From: Ardenticatenales bacterium
GTDB taxonomy: Bacteria > Chloroflexota > Anaerolineae > Ardenticatenales > Ardenticatenaceae
DNA length: 64,000 nt
Assembly: GCA_020634795.1 (NCBI GenBank)
Contig: JACKAZ010000006.1
Coordinates: 124,001-188,000, forward strand
Reading direction: 5' to 3'
Part shown: positions 16,635-25,432 of the stretch, one piece after another
Layout: each line of letters starts with the position of its first letter
Numbering within the stretch: the stretch's first letter is position 1
Made by a program: the position numbers and the translations under genes
Notes under the pieces: model-generated
What the model saw: the letters and a program-made list of their open reading frames with translations, nothing else
Told to the model about the DNA's origin: nothing
Databases searched by the model: none

Positions 16635-19355
16635 ATGACAGCGCCACCCGCCGCGCCCCACAGCGACCTCGCCGCGCTCTGGCCGCGCCTTTCCCTCGCC
16701 CTCTTCTACGCCTTGATCTGCGCGGGGTTGGCGCTGCTGACGCTTGGCATCGGGTTGACGGGACAACAGATGCAGCGCGGCATCTGGCGAGCGGGCGACC
16801 CGCTGCCCCCAGCCAGCGCTGCCCCCTCGCCGCTCGGCACCACGGTCGATCTGCTGCAATACGAGGAGGATGCCGCGCTCGACGCGGCGCTGGACAGCGC
16901 CGAAGCGATGGGGTTGCACTGGTTGCGCCAAGAATTGCGCTGGGATCTGGTGGAAGCGACGGCGGGCCAACCGCGCTGGGCGGCGTACGACCGCGTGATC
17001 GATGCGGCGTCGGCACGCGGCTTCGATCTGATCCTCTACCTCAACCGCACCCCCGCTTGGGCGCGGCGCAGCGGCGAAGAAGAGAACCCGCTCGCCCCGC
17101 CCGCCGACACGGCGGAGTTCGTCGACTTTGTCGCCGCCGCCGCCGACCGATACGGGCCGCAGGTCTATGGCTGGCAGATCTGGGACGAGCCGAACCTGAT
17201 GCCCCACTGGGGCCAACGGATCATCCAAATCCCCGACGAATATGGGGCCTTCCTCGCGGCGACTGTGCCTGCCATTCGCGCCGCCGATCCCGATGCGGTG
17301 GTCGCCACTGCCGGACTGGGCAGCACCAGCGAGCGCGAGGGGTACAACATGAGCGAAGTCACCTATCTGCGCTGGCTCTACGACAGCGGCGCCGATCAGT
17401 GGTTCGATGCGGTCGCGCTCAAGCCCTTCGGTTTCTGGAACGATGTGGCCGATCGCGAGTACAGCGAGGAGATTCTAGGCATCGACCGCGTAGTGCTGAC
17501 GCGGGAGCTAATGGTGCAGCGCGGCGATGGCGCGACGCCGATCTGGTTCGTGGAGGGCGGTTGGGCGATCCTGCCCGAATGGCAGTCGGAGCCGCCGCCG
17601 TGGAGCTACGATGCGCCGCCCGTCCAACAGCGCCGACTCTTCGAGACGGTCAATCGCGCCACGTTGGAATGGCCCTTCGTGCAGGTCATCGGGCTGCAAC
17701 TGCTGCAACCCGATCTGCCGCGTGATGACCCGCGCTGGGCGTTGGCGCTCCGCGGCCCCGACGACGAGCTGACGGCGCTGGGCCAATGGATGGGCGTGGT
17801 GGGGACGCGGTATATCAACGGGCCGCTCGGCGAGTGGCAGCGGGCCGTGTGGGAAGGGTGGCTCTGGCCCCGCTTCGTGCGGTACGACTATGCCACGTGG
17901 CTGCTGTTGGCATTGACGACGCTCTTGGCGGCGCGCGGCCTCTGGCATTTCTCCCATCTGCCGTGGCGGGCGATGGGCAGCGCCTTCCGCCGCTGGCCGG
18001 AGGTGGGGCAGGTCGGCCTGATTGCGCTGGCCGTCGCTGCTTTCTACTTCACAGACAACCGGGCCGTTATTCTGCTGATCGCTGGCATGTTGGGGCTGCT
18101 GTTCAGTTGGCGCTACGACCTCGGCTTGGCGACAGTGGCCTTCGCCCTGCCCTTCTATTTACAGACGAAGCAGTTCCCCGGCCTGCAATTTTCGATGGTC
18201 GAGCTGATGCTGCTGCTCTGCGCCGCGCTCTGGTGGGCAAAACTGGCGTGGCAGCTCTGGCAGCGGCGCGGGGCACGCGGCCCGCTTTTACGGGAACGGC
18301 TGCTGCCCCGCGACGCGCTCGATTGGGCCGTGATCGCGCTGGTGATCGTGGCAGCGCTTTCGTTGCTCTGGTCGCTCCGTTTCGGCGTGGCCGCCCGCGA
18401 ATTTCGGGTGGTGGTGCTGGAATCGGCGATCTGGTATTGGCTGCTGCGTCACTCGGGGCTGTCGGCGGCGCAACGATGGCGGGTGGTGGATGGGCTGGTG
18501 TTGGCGGGCACGCTCGTGTCGCTCTACGGTCTCTATCAGTGGCTCTTCACACCCAACATCATCCAAGCCGAAGGGGTGCGCCGCATCCTCGGCACGTATT
18601 TGTCGCCCAACAACCTCGCGCTTTACTTGGAGCGGGTGCTGCCGCTGACCATTGCGGTGGCGTTGCTGGCCCCCAGCGGCCCACGCCGCCGACGCTACGG
18701 CCTGGCCATGTTGCCCATGGGCTTGACGCTGCTACTCACCTTTTCGCGCGGGGCGTGGCTGCTGGGCATTCCCGCGATGTTGCTCTGGTTGGCATGGTGG
18801 GGCGGCGCACGGGCGCGGCGGGGGGCGCTGGTGGTGCTGGCGGTCGGCGTGCTGGCCCTGCTCCCCTTCGCCGCCACCGAGCGCTTCAGCACGTTGATCA
18901 ACTTCAACGAAGGAACGTGGGCGATCCGCCGTTCGCTCTGGCGGGCCACCATCAACATGCTGCGCGACTACCCGCTGACCGGCGTTGGGATGGACAACTT
19001 CCTCTACCTCTACCGCGACCAATACATCCTGCTGGATACCCCCGCCTGGCGGGAACCGAACCTCAACCATCCGCACCAGATCGTGCTGCACTTCTGGGTT
19101 GCGCTGGGCGTTCCGGGGCTGATCCTGCTGTTTGGGCAGCAGATCGCTTATTGGCGCACGTGGCTGCGCCAGCAACGGCGGCTGCTCGCCAACAGTGCGG
19201 AGCGTGCCCTGCTGATCGGCCTCGGTGCAAGCATGGCCGCCACGATCGCGCATGGGTTGATCGACAACAGCTTCTTCCTCGTCGATCTGGCCTTCGTCTG
19301 GATGTTGAATCTGGCGGTGGTGGCAGGGTTGGGGGAAGATAGAGAGGGGAGATAG
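16635..19355 (+). CDS. Glycosidase-like domain fused to O-antigen-ligase-type membrane protein
   Basis: 906 residues. After one N-terminal helix (about 20-43) comes an exported-looking (beta/alpha)8 domain (about 60-400) of glycoside-hydrolase clan GH-A type: QIWDEPN holds the candidate acid/base Glu (about 185) and WFVEGGW the candidate nucleophile (about 306). From about 420 the protein is polytopic, with about ten helices and a Wzy/WaaL-type segment (TYLSPNNLALYLERVLPL, FSRGAWL, LNHPHQIVLHFW) as in O-antigen ligases/polymerases. The joined parts suggest an envelope enzyme that both trims and transfers or polymerises a glycan; this is inference. The frame is continuous. The GH part resembles the three paralogs at 28.8-33.5 kb. 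The TAG stop lies in a GATAGA repeat. Confidence 0.85.
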   Translation: MTAPPAAPHSDLAALWPRLSLALFYALICAGLALLTLGIGLTGQQMQRGIWRAGDPLPPASAAPSPLGTTVDLLQYEEDAALDAALDSAEAMGLHWLRQELRWDLVEATAGQPRWAAYDRVIDAASARGFDLILYLNRTPAWARRSGEEENPLAPPADTAEFVDFVAAAADRYGPQVYGWQIWDEPNLMPHWGQRIIQIPDEYGAFLAATVPAIRAADPDAVVATAGLGSTSEREGYNMSEVTYLRWLYDSGADQWFDAVALKPFGFWNDVADREYSEEILGIDRVVLTRELMVQRGDGATPIWFVEGGWAILPEWQSEPPPWSYDAPPVQQRRLFETVNRATLEWPFVQVIGLQLLQPDLPRDDPRWALALRGPDDELTALGQWMGVVGTRYINGPLGEWQRAVWEGWLWPRFVRYDYATWLLLALTTLLAARGLWHFSHLPWRAMGSAFRRWPEVGQVGLIALAVAAFYFTDNRAVILLIAGMLGLLFSWRYDLGLATVAFALPFYLQTKQFPGLQFSMVELMLLLCAALWWAKLAWQLWQRRGARGPLLRERLLPRDALDWAVIALVIVAALSLLWSLRFGVAAREFRVVVLESAIWYWLLRHSGLSAAQRWRVVDGLVLAGTLVSLYGLYQWLFTPNIIQAEGVRRILGTYLSPNNLALYLERVLPLTIAVALLAPSGPRRRRYGLAMLPMGLTLLLTFSRGAWLLGIPAMLLWLAWWGGARARRGALVVLAVGVLALLPFAATERFSTLINFNEGTWAIRRSLWRATINMLRDYPLTGVGMDNFLYLYRDQYILLDTPAWREPNLNHPHQIVLHFWVALGVPGLILLFGQQIAYWRTWLRQQRRLLANSAERALLIGLGASMAATIAHGLIDNSFFLVDLAFVWMLNLAVVAGLGEDREGR

Positions 19356-19370
19356 CGATAGAGATAGAGC
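19349..19370 (+). repeat. GATAGA-type repeat at a gene end
   Basis: AGATAGCGATAGAGATAGAGC. It contains the TAG stop of the O-antigen-ligase fusion. Confidence 0.65.
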
Positions 19371-19748
19371 AGGGGGATGTCCGCCGCCCTACGCCCGAAA
19401 TCCTTTGCAATGGGGCTGACTGCGGGCTATAGTCATCCTCGTGAATCGTGAATCGGGAGACCTTGCAACGCCATTGCATACATACCACGTAGAAACGACG
19501 TGCACTGAGTCCTCCGTACTAACGACTCAACGCAATCGCGAATCCGGTCGGCACTGGAGGTTCCGTTGATAGGCACGGCTCAACACGCACCACGCAACAG
19601 CGGCCCGCAATCGACCTCATCACGGAACCAGACCACAATAACGCCTATGCACCATGCACCTTGCACCTTGCCCATGCACAATTCACCTTGCACCTTCCAC
19701 CATCCCTAAACCCGAAATCAGCCAACCCACCCGGCCCATGACGCCCCC
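19371..19748. other. Intergenic region with CACCTTGCACC repeat
   Basis: About 380 bases without a gene. The only structure I see is a low-complexity tract at 19645-19706 made of variants of CATGCACCTTGCACCTTGCC, of the same type as at 580-615. Confidence 0.55.
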
Positions 19749-20723
19749 ATGACACTCGGAACCTTTCTCTCTTACCTACCTGGCCCCTTGCTGCGTCGCC
19801 TGCTGCCCTATATTCGCTTGGCCGATCTACGCCACAGCATCGAGAGCTTGATCGTGGAAGCGTGGCTGCACGAAACGGCCCACGACCGCCGCATCTTGGT
19901 GGTCGGCAGCGATCCCTTACTGCACCTGCCACTGGTCCACGACGGGGCGACGTTGGTCGGGCTGTCGACCGACCCGCAAACGGTGAAGGAGGCGCACCGC
20001 TTGGCACGCCGGATGGGCATCAGCGACAGCGTTCACTTCCACGTCTCGGATCTGCTTCATCTGCCCTTCGAAGCGGGCTACTTCGACGCGGTGCTCTGCG
20101 GCGATGCGCTGGCCCGCTCCACCGACGAACTGTTCATTCTGCGCGAGATGACCCGTGTGCTGAAAAGTGGTGGCATTTTGGGGCTAACGCTCCCCTCTTT
20201 CGAGGCGGCGGGCATCGTGACGCGCTACCTGCCGCGCCATTGGCTGAGCGATGATCTGGCGAAGCAGCCGGTCAGTGCGGGAGGAGGCCCCGCGCCCGCT
20301 GTCGATCTGGCGACGCTGACACGGGATGGGCTGCGGGAACGGGCGGGGTTGCGTCGGCTCTACCGCTACCCACAGATGAGCACGCGGCTCGAACTGTTGG
20401 GGTTGGAGATCGCCGACCACGGCCCCTATCTGACACGGCTGGGCGCGGCCTTCTACGAGGCATTTTCGGCGCTCGACCGCCTTGACCGACGGCGTGGCAT
20501 GGCGCGGTGGCTCTTTGCCTCGCTCTCGCCGCTCTTCCTCGCGCCGGCCATGATCGTCGACGCATCGTCACAGCAAGCGCCGGGCTACGGGCTGCGCTTG
20601 GCCGCGATCAAGCGCAGCGACCACGGCAATTTGCCCCGCTTCCACGACGAGGGGGGCGGCTTTGAGTTACCACGTCCGCTGCCCCGCCAGCGGGAACGGG
20701 GACGTGAACCGATGTTGGCGTGA
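19749..20723 (+). CDS. Class I SAM-dependent methyltransferase
   Basis: 324 residues. The core (about 45-145) follows the Methyltransf_11 layout: ILVVGSDPLLHLPL as a degenerate motif I, VGLSTDPQTVKEAHRLARR as the acidic motif II, DLLHLPFEAGYFDAVLCGD and TRVLKSGGILGLTLP. Motif I lacks the usual GxGxG glycines, so SAM binding is probable rather than certain. The N-terminal LPGPLLRRLLPYIRL may be amphipathic. The C-terminal 150 residues are not recognisable and the last 30 are basic and low-complexity. The substrate is unknown; the neighbouring polysaccharide gene suggests an envelope glycan or lipid. Confidence 0.75.
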   Translation: MTLGTFLSYLPGPLLRRLLPYIRLADLRHSIESLIVEAWLHETAHDRRILVVGSDPLLHLPLVHDGATLVGLSTDPQTVKEAHRLARRMGISDSVHFHVSDLLHLPFEAGYFDAVLCGDALARSTDELFILREMTRVLKSGGILGLTLPSFEAAGIVTRYLPRHWLSDDLAKQPVSAGGGPAPAVDLATLTRDGLRERAGLRRLYRYPQMSTRLELLGLEIADHGPYLTRLGAAFYEAFSALDRLDRRRGMARWLFASLSPLFLAPAMIVDASSQQAPGYGLRLAAIKRSDHGNLPRFHDEGGGFELPRPLPRQRERGREPMLA

Positions 20724-20914
20724 GCGAGTAGCGAAACACAGCCTGCCCTGCGCGAAGGCTTAGGGAACGGAGTTGCTCGCGCAGCGGTCGAGCGAGGTCG
20801 ACGGGCGAGGGGTAGAACGTCACTGACGGCTGTTACCTCAGCGCCCCAATTCGGCTATCAGGCGCCAGCGAAGGCGATGTGGTGATTACATCGGCGATGC
20901 GGTTGAAATCAAGA

Positions 20915-20952
20915 GAAGAAAAAAGAGCGCAAGCGTATGGCTTGCGCTCTTT
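20915..20952 (-). terminator. Strong rho-independent terminator (bidirectional shape)
   Basis: AAAGAGCGCAAGC (20922-20934), a 5-nt loop, then GCTTGCGCTCTTT (20940-20952): a perfect 13-bp stem. On the minus strand it is followed by TTTTTTCTTCTC and ends the DUF4349 gene 15 nt away. It could also stop transcription of the methyltransferase gene on the plus strand. Confidence 0.88.
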
Positions 20953-20967
20953 GCTGGGAAACGGGGA

Positions 20968-22197
20968 TTAGCCGTCCGTTGTGTTGTCTGAATCGGCTGG
21001 CGGGTCGGTGCGGGGCCAATCGGCCGGACGGTTGCCACCGATGGGGGTCATCGCTTCGCTCTCGGTGCGGCTGCGCACGGTGGCAGCCGGGGCCACATCC
21101 CGTCGGACAACCACGCCCCGCAACAGGCGATAGACGACGTAGCCGACCAGCGCCAGCAGCAACAGGTAGGGCAAGACGGCGATTGAGAAGTAGATCAGGA
21201 AATCGGCCAGCCCTTTCAACCCATCGATCAGGGTGGAGAGGGCCTCGCCCGCCGTCTCATCCGGTCGCCATTGGGGCTCGGGGGTGGGCGTAGGTGTTGC
21301 GGTGGGCGTCGGCGTCACCGTCGGCGTCGGCGTCGGCAACGGGTCGAGGATGGGTGGGATCAGCTCGATGTTGATCGTCGAGAGCGCGACCAAATCCCCC
21401 AAGACGTTGAGCTGTCCCTGCATCGACTCGATCTGGGCGCGAAGGTCGGTCAATTCGTTGTAGATGACCAAAATATCTTCCATCTTGTCGCCGCGCGACC
21501 GCGCCTCCGTCAAGAGCGCCTGCACTTCCGTTTCGGTCCGCTTCAAATTATCGACCCGCGCTTGCAGATCGACGAATTCGGCGGTGACATCGTCGGTCGT
21601 GCTGTTCTCCACCAACACCTCACCCAGATCGCGCAGCTCGCTCATCACCTGATCGTAATTCTCGGCAGGGATGCGCAACTGCACATCGGCGCGGAACTGG
21701 GTGCGTTCGTCCTCGCCCACCTCGTAGACATCCGAACCGCTCACAAAGCCGCCGTAGCGCCGTGCCAAGCTGGTGAGGGTGCGGGCCGTGGTGCGCGGCT
21801 CCTCCACCCGGATTTGCATCCCCGCCGTGTAGATGATCAGGCGGTTGAAGGTATCGGACTGTGCCTCGACGTCACCAGCAGGGGCGGCTTCGGGCGCGGA
21901 CATCGCGCCGCCCGCCGCATCGCCTTCCGTGGCGGCGCCGTCATCCATCGCGGCCTCGTCTACGGCCATCTCCATGTCGGCGGCCTCGTCGCTGGCTTCT
22001 TCCGCCATCACCGCTTCCGAGATCACTTCCATCTCACCCGCTTCGCTGGTCACTACCATGGGCGCAACCTGCTCAACCCCATCTGCTGTATCATACGACT
22101 CCGACGAACTATCGCTCGCGCTGCCGCCGCAGGCCGTTGCGACCACGGTCACGAATAGCAGCATCAACAGCCACCTCATCACTTCCCTCTGATTCAT
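20968..22197 (-). CDS. DUF4349-family lipoprotein
   Basis: 409 residues from ATG 22195-22197, chosen because AAAGGAGGAGGGG lies just before it. The signal peptide ends in a lipobox VVATACG, so the protein is a lipoprotein. A long Glu/Ala/Met-rich acidic segment (about 30-110) leads to the DUF4349 domain (about 120-300) with NRLIIYTAGMQIRVEEP and RIPAENYDQVMSEL, including a coiled coil (VDNLKRTETEVQALLTEA). A Thr-Pro repeat linker (PTPTPTVTPTPTATPTP) and one membrane helix (about 335-362) follow. DUF4349 proteins are common envelope lipoproteins of unknown role. The gene is followed by a strong terminator. Confidence 0.85.
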   Translation of the reverse strand: MNQREVMRWLLMLLFVTVVATACGGSASDSSSESYDTADGVEQVAPMVVTSEAGEMEVISEAVMAEEASDEAADMEMAVDEAAMDDGAATEGDAAGGAMSAPEAAPAGDVEAQSDTFNRLIIYTAGMQIRVEEPRTTARTLTSLARRYGGFVSGSDVYEVGEDERTQFRADVQLRIPAENYDQVMSELRDLGEVLVENSTTDDVTAEFVDLQARVDNLKRTETEVQALLTEARSRGDKMEDILVIYNELTDLRAQIESMQGQLNVLGDLVALSTINIELIPPILDPLPTPTPTVTPTPTATPTPTPEPQWRPDETAGEALSTLIDGLKGLADFLIYFSIAVLPYLLLLALVGYVVYRLLRGVVVRRDVAPAATVRSRTESEAMTPIGGNRPADWPRTDPPADSDNTTDG

Positions 22198-22423
22198 TCC
22201 CCTCCTCCTTTCTCCTCCCGTCAAAAATGAACAACCAACACCTTACCAACGATCTACGCCAAGCAAAGGTTCCGCTGCGACGGCGGATTGCCCTGCTTCA
22301 TTACCAATTGTATAAGAAAATCAGGAGGACGAAAGATAGCCCTCGCCCCCCATAGCCCCCTGCCGATGCGCGATTGACGAGCCGGACATGGCCCACCCGC
22401 TTTATTTTCTACCGTCAGCCGCG

Positions 22424-23170
22424 CTACCACCCGATTTCCAACCGTTCGACCAACCGTTTCGGCAGCCCAGCGGCCCGCATCTGCCGCTGGGTCGCAGCGA
22501 TGTCGTAGTCCACGCGATGATAGGTCAGCGTGATGGCCTCATCGTCGAAAAGGGCGAAGGAGGCGCGGGGATCCTGATCGCGGGGCTGGCCGACCGAACC
22601 CGGGTTGATGATGAATCGCACCGCCCCCTCCGTGCCCAAGGGTAGCTCATATTCCGGCATGGGGTAGTAGCCCGCAACGAGCGCGCTCTCATCCTGGCGG
22701 AAGATCGCGGGATAATGGGTGTGGCCGACCAGCGCGAACCGTTGATCAAAATGGGGGAAATTTGCCGCAGCAAGCTCCGCGTCCGTTACATATTCCCACA
22801 CGGGGTCGCGGGGGCTGGCGTGGCAAAGCGAGAACAAGGAATGAACATCGTCGCGCCGCGATGGCAGCTCGCTGAGCCAGCCATGAGTCGACGGCGAAAG
22901 CTGGGCAGCGGTCCAGTCGATCGCCCGCTGCGCATAGCGGTTGAAGTCGTGATCCGTCGTCCGCCCCAGCGCCGCCAAATCATGGTTTCCACAGAGCGCT
23001 ACCGTGGCATGGCGTTGCATCAGCGCCACGCATTCGTTCGGATTCGGCCCATAGCCCACCGTGTCCCCCAAACACCACAATTGATCACAGGCAGCGGCTT
23101 CGGGCGTCGCCAACACCGCCTCCAGCGCGGCCAAGTTTGCGTGAATATCGGAGAGAATGAGAATGCGCAT
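22424..23170 (-). CDS. Metallophosphoesterase (YfcE/MJ0936-like)
   Basis: 248 residues from ATG 23168-23170, where similarity begins. The preceding open frame would translate repeat DNA (LIKLIKLIK) and is not protein. Motifs of the calcineurin-like two-metal phosphatases are all present: SDIHAN, GDTVGYGP, CGNHD, CHASP, GHTHYP and NPGSVGQPR. It probably hydrolyses phosphodiesters or phosphomonoesters in the cytoplasm; the substrate is unknown. There is no Shine-Dalgarno: an AACTC-type repeat array runs right up to the start codon. The next gene, tsaE, is divergent. Confidence 0.88.
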   Translation of the reverse strand: MRILILSDIHANLAALEAVLATPEAAACDQLWCLGDTVGYGPNPNECVALMQRHATVALCGNHDLAALGRTTDHDFNRYAQRAIDWTAAQLSPSTHGWLSELPSRRDDVHSLFSLCHASPRDPVWEYVTDAELAAANFPHFDQRFALVGHTHYPAIFRQDESALVAGYYPMPEYELPLGTEGAVRFIINPGSVGQPRDQDPRASFALFDDEAITLTYHRVDYDIAATQRQMRAAGLPKRLVERLEIGW

Positions 23171-23366
23171 GGGAGTTTGGGAGTTTGGGAGTTTGGGGAG
23201 TTTGATGAGTTTGATGAGTTTGATGAGTTTGATGAGTTTGATGAGTTTGATGAGTTCAGCAGTACTGGCGCGTTGGCGTATGGGAGTGTGGGCGTGACAT
23301 GGCTCCACTTTGCTCTGCGTTTTGCGTTCTGCGTTCTGCGTTCTGCGTTGATTGCTCTGCGTTGTC
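23171..23366 (-). repeat. Composite repeat: heptamers, spacer, AACTC nonamers (inverted copy A)
   Basis: Read on the minus strand: (AACGCAR) heptamers (23366-23312), a 55-nt spacer (CCATGTCACGCCCACAC...CAGTACTGCTG), then nine or more units of AACTCATCA/AACTCCCCA (23256-23171) ending at the metallophosphoesterase ATG. The spacer closely matches the one at 24074-24125, which lies in the opposite orientation on the other side of tsaE. Confidence 0.85.
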
Positions 23367-23446
23367 GTCCGATTCTACCACAGCCCGAGGTGCCGCTCTA
23401 ACTCGACAGTTGGTTGCGGCCACGCCCTCAGCATCCTCACACCCAC

Positions 23447-23475
23447 TTCACGGCACATCAGCTCTCCGCTATAAT
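23447..23475 (+). promoter_or_regulatory. tsaE: Promoter of tsaE
   Basis: TTCACG (23447-23452, 4 of 6), a 17-nt spacer and a perfect TATAAT (23470-23475). The predicted start near 23482 gives a leader of about 19 nt that carries CGAGGA before ATG 23501. Confidence 0.65.
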
Positions 23476-23500
23476 CGGCCCAGAGAAACGAGGAACTGCA

Positions 23501-24022
23501 ATGACCGTTAGTCGGGGCGATGAACTGAGCTTTTTCAGCTACGGGCCGCAGCAAACACGCCGTTTTGGCTATCATCTGGGCCAGCTTGCCGAAGCGGGCG
23601 ATCTGATCCTGCTGAGCGGCATGTTGGGAGCGGGAAAAACGCGCTTTGCCCAAGGGGTCGCGGCGGGTCTGGCCATCGAGGAGGCGATCAACAGCCCCAC
23701 CTTCACCCTCGTCAACGAATACGACAGCGGACGGCTCCCTTTGTACCACATGGACCTCTATCGGCTGGCGGGCGACGACGATCTGGCGACGATTGGCTTG
23801 GAGGACTACTTCGATTTGGGCGGCGTGGTCGTTGTCGAATGGCCGGAGCGGGGCGGCGGCTGGCTCCCGTCCGAAGCGCTCCACGTTCGGCTGCGCCATG
23901 TCGATCATCTACACCGCATGATCGACCTGATCCCCTGCGGCCCACGGGCCAGCGAATGGGCCGCCCGCTTCAAGCAACAAGTGTTCGTAGGAACGGAAGG
24001 CACGGCAACGCAGAGCAGGTAA
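23501..24022 (+). CDS. tsaE: tRNA t6A biosynthesis ATPase TsaE
   Basis: 173 residues from ATG 23501, set by the Shine-Dalgarno CGAGGA and the promoter. TsaE is the P-loop ATPase that, with TsaB and TsaD, transfers threonylcarbamoyl to A37 of ANN-decoding tRNAs. Visible motifs are GMLGAGKTRFAQG (Walker A), NSPTFTLVNEY, YHMDLYRL and VVEWPERG. The C-terminus is slightly longer than usual (to TEGTATQSR) because the frame runs into repeat DNA: the stop TAA is inside an AACGCAG tract. tsaB follows 140 nt later. Inverted copies of one composite repeat flank the gene. Confidence 0.92.
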   Translation: MTVSRGDELSFFSYGPQQTRRFGYHLGQLAEAGDLILLSGMLGAGKTRFAQGVAAGLAIEEAINSPTFTLVNEYDSGRLPLYHMDLYRLAGDDDLATIGLEDYFDLGGVVVVEWPERGGGWLPSEALHVRLRHVDHLHRMIDLIPCGPRASEWAARFKQQVFVGTEGTATQSR

Positions 24023-24161
24023 CGCAGAACGCAAAACGCAGAACGCAAAACGCAGAACGCAAAACGCAGAACAAAGCGGAGCCGTGTCACGCCCACATGC
24101 CCATAGTCCAGCATTCCTTTACTGCTGAACTCATTAAACTCATCAAACTCCCCAGCCTCCC
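24006..24161 (+). repeat. Composite repeat: heptamers, spacer, AACTC nonamers (inverted copy B)
   Basis: (AACGCAR)n heptamers at 24006-24073 (AACGCAG and AACGCAA alternate), a spacer with CGTGTCACGCCCACATGCCC at 24074-24125, then AACTCATTA/AACTCATCA/AACTCCCC units at 24126-24156, ending five bases before the tsaB ATG. It is the mirror image of 23171-23366. Confidence 0.85.
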
Positions 24162-24845
24162 ATGCTACTAGCCCTTGATAGCGCCACTCGACAAGCTGGC
24201 ATCTGCCTGTTTGATGGTGAAAGTGTACGGGCCGAAGCGCTCTGGAGTTCGAGTCGCGTCTATCACACCGAATGGTTAACGCCGGCCATTGCCGAAGCCT
24301 TCGCCCGCATCAATGCCAGCGCCGCCGATCTGACAGCGGTGGCTGTGACGACCGGCCCCGGCTCCTTCACGGGGTTGCGCGTGGCGATGAGCGTTGCCAA
24401 AGGCATCGCGGCCGCCCGTGGTCTGCCGATCATTGGCATTCCGAGCTTGACGGCCACGGCGGAACCGTGGCGGGCGCTGGGGCTGCCGGTCGTGGCCATG
24501 CTCAGTGCGGGCCGTGGTCGCCACGCTTGGCAATGCTTTCCCACGCCCGACATGGCGGAGACCACGCTGCCCCTCGGCCCGACCATTGAGACGATCCAGG
24601 GTATCGCGGCGCAATTCGTTGATTATCAGGGGCCGACCATGCAGGTCGTGGGGGAATTGACCGTGGCCGAACGTCGCTATCTCGTGGACACGCTCGGCGT
24701 GCGGATCCATGTCGCCTCCGTTGCTCAAGCGGTGCGCCGGCCCGCAGTGGTGGCCGAGCTGGCTTGGCAGCGGCATCGGGCCGAAGAGTACGATGACCTC
24801 GATCAACTCGAACCCCTCTACCTTCGTCTCAACGCAAGCCCGTGA
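24162..24845 (+). CDS. tsaB: tRNA t6A biosynthesis protein TsaB
   Basis: 227 residues. TsaB (YeaZ) is the inactive ASKHA-fold paralog of TsaD that scaffolds the t6A complex. The pattern LLALDSATRQAGICLFDG at the N-terminus and TTGPGSFTGLRVAMSVAKG at about 64-82 are diagnostic. The C-terminal half carries the usual LEPLYLR ending. No Shine-Dalgarno is visible; the AACTC repeat array with AGCCTCCC abuts the ATG. The stop overlaps the rimI start as GTGA at 24842-24845. Confidence 0.93.
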   Translation: MLLALDSATRQAGICLFDGESVRAEALWSSSRVYHTEWLTPAIAEAFARINASAADLTAVAVTTGPGSFTGLRVAMSVAKGIAAARGLPIIGIPSLTATAEPWRALGLPVVAMLSAGRGRHAWQCFPTPDMAETTLPLGPTIETIQGIAAQFVDYQGPTMQVVGELTVAERRYLVDTLGVRIHVASVAQAVRRPAVVAELAWQRHRAEEYDDLDQLEPLYLRLNASP

Positions 24846-25432
24846 TCGAGATTCCTGAGGGCCTCCCGCTCACCGTCAGCCCGCTCACCGTCGCGGATTT
24901 GGACGAGCTGATGGCGATTGAACGGGCGGTGCAGGCCGCGCCGTGGCCGCGCGCAGGCTACCAGCAGGAACTGGAACAAAACGAGTTGGCCTTCTACTGG
25001 GCGGTCAAGCAAACGCCCGCCCAGTCATCTACGAACTCATGGTTCAACGCCTTGCGTCACCCCCACCCTTTGCGCGGCTACGCGGGCTATTGGCTCATGG
25101 TCGACGAAGCGCATATCAGCATTATCGCGGTGGACCCGGCCTGGCAGCGGCGTGGGATCGGCGAACTGCTGCTCCTGGTCATGTTGGACGACGCGATTCG
25201 CCGCCAAGCGCTGCTGATGACGCTGGAGGTGCGGCAGACGAACCAAGCCGCCCAAGCGCTCTACGAAAAATACCAGTTTCAGATCGTTGGACGGCGCAAA
25301 CGGTATTACCGCGACAGCAACGAAGATGCGCAGATCATGACGGTGGCGGAGATCCAGGGCGCGCGCTATCGCACCTTTTTGGCCGAACGATCCGAGGCGC
25401 TCTTCGCGCACATGCAAGGAGCCCTCGCATGA
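24842..25432 (+). CDS. rimI: Ribosomal-protein-alanine N-acetyltransferase RimI-like
   Basis: 196 residues from GTG 24842. GNAT fold: SIIAVDPAWQRRGIGELLL contains the acetyl-CoA loop (Q/R-x-x-G-x-G/A), and LEVRQTNQAAQALYEKYQFQIVGRRKRYY is the typical RimI C-terminal part with Asn and Tyr. In other bacteria RimI acetylates the N-terminus of S18 and is often linked to tsaB, as here. An insertion of about 20 residues (TPAQSSTNSWFNALRHPHPL) makes it longer than the usual 150. It overlaps tsaB and the next gene by 4 nt each. Confidence 0.88.
   Translation: MIEIPEGLPLTVSPLTVADLDELMAIERAVQAAPWPRAGYQQELEQNELAFYWAVKQTPAQSSTNSWFNALRHPHPLRGYAGYWLMVDEAHISIIAVDPAWQRRGIGELLLLVMLDDAIRRQALLMTLEVRQTNQAAQALYEKYQFQIVGRRKRYYRDSNEDAQIMTVAEIQGARYRTFLAERSEALFAHMQGALA

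Noticed and set aside
23171..23308. N-terminal extension of the metallophosphoesterase reading LIKLIKLIK
   Set aside because: It is translation of the 9-nt repeat; similarity to the family begins at the ATG at 23170.
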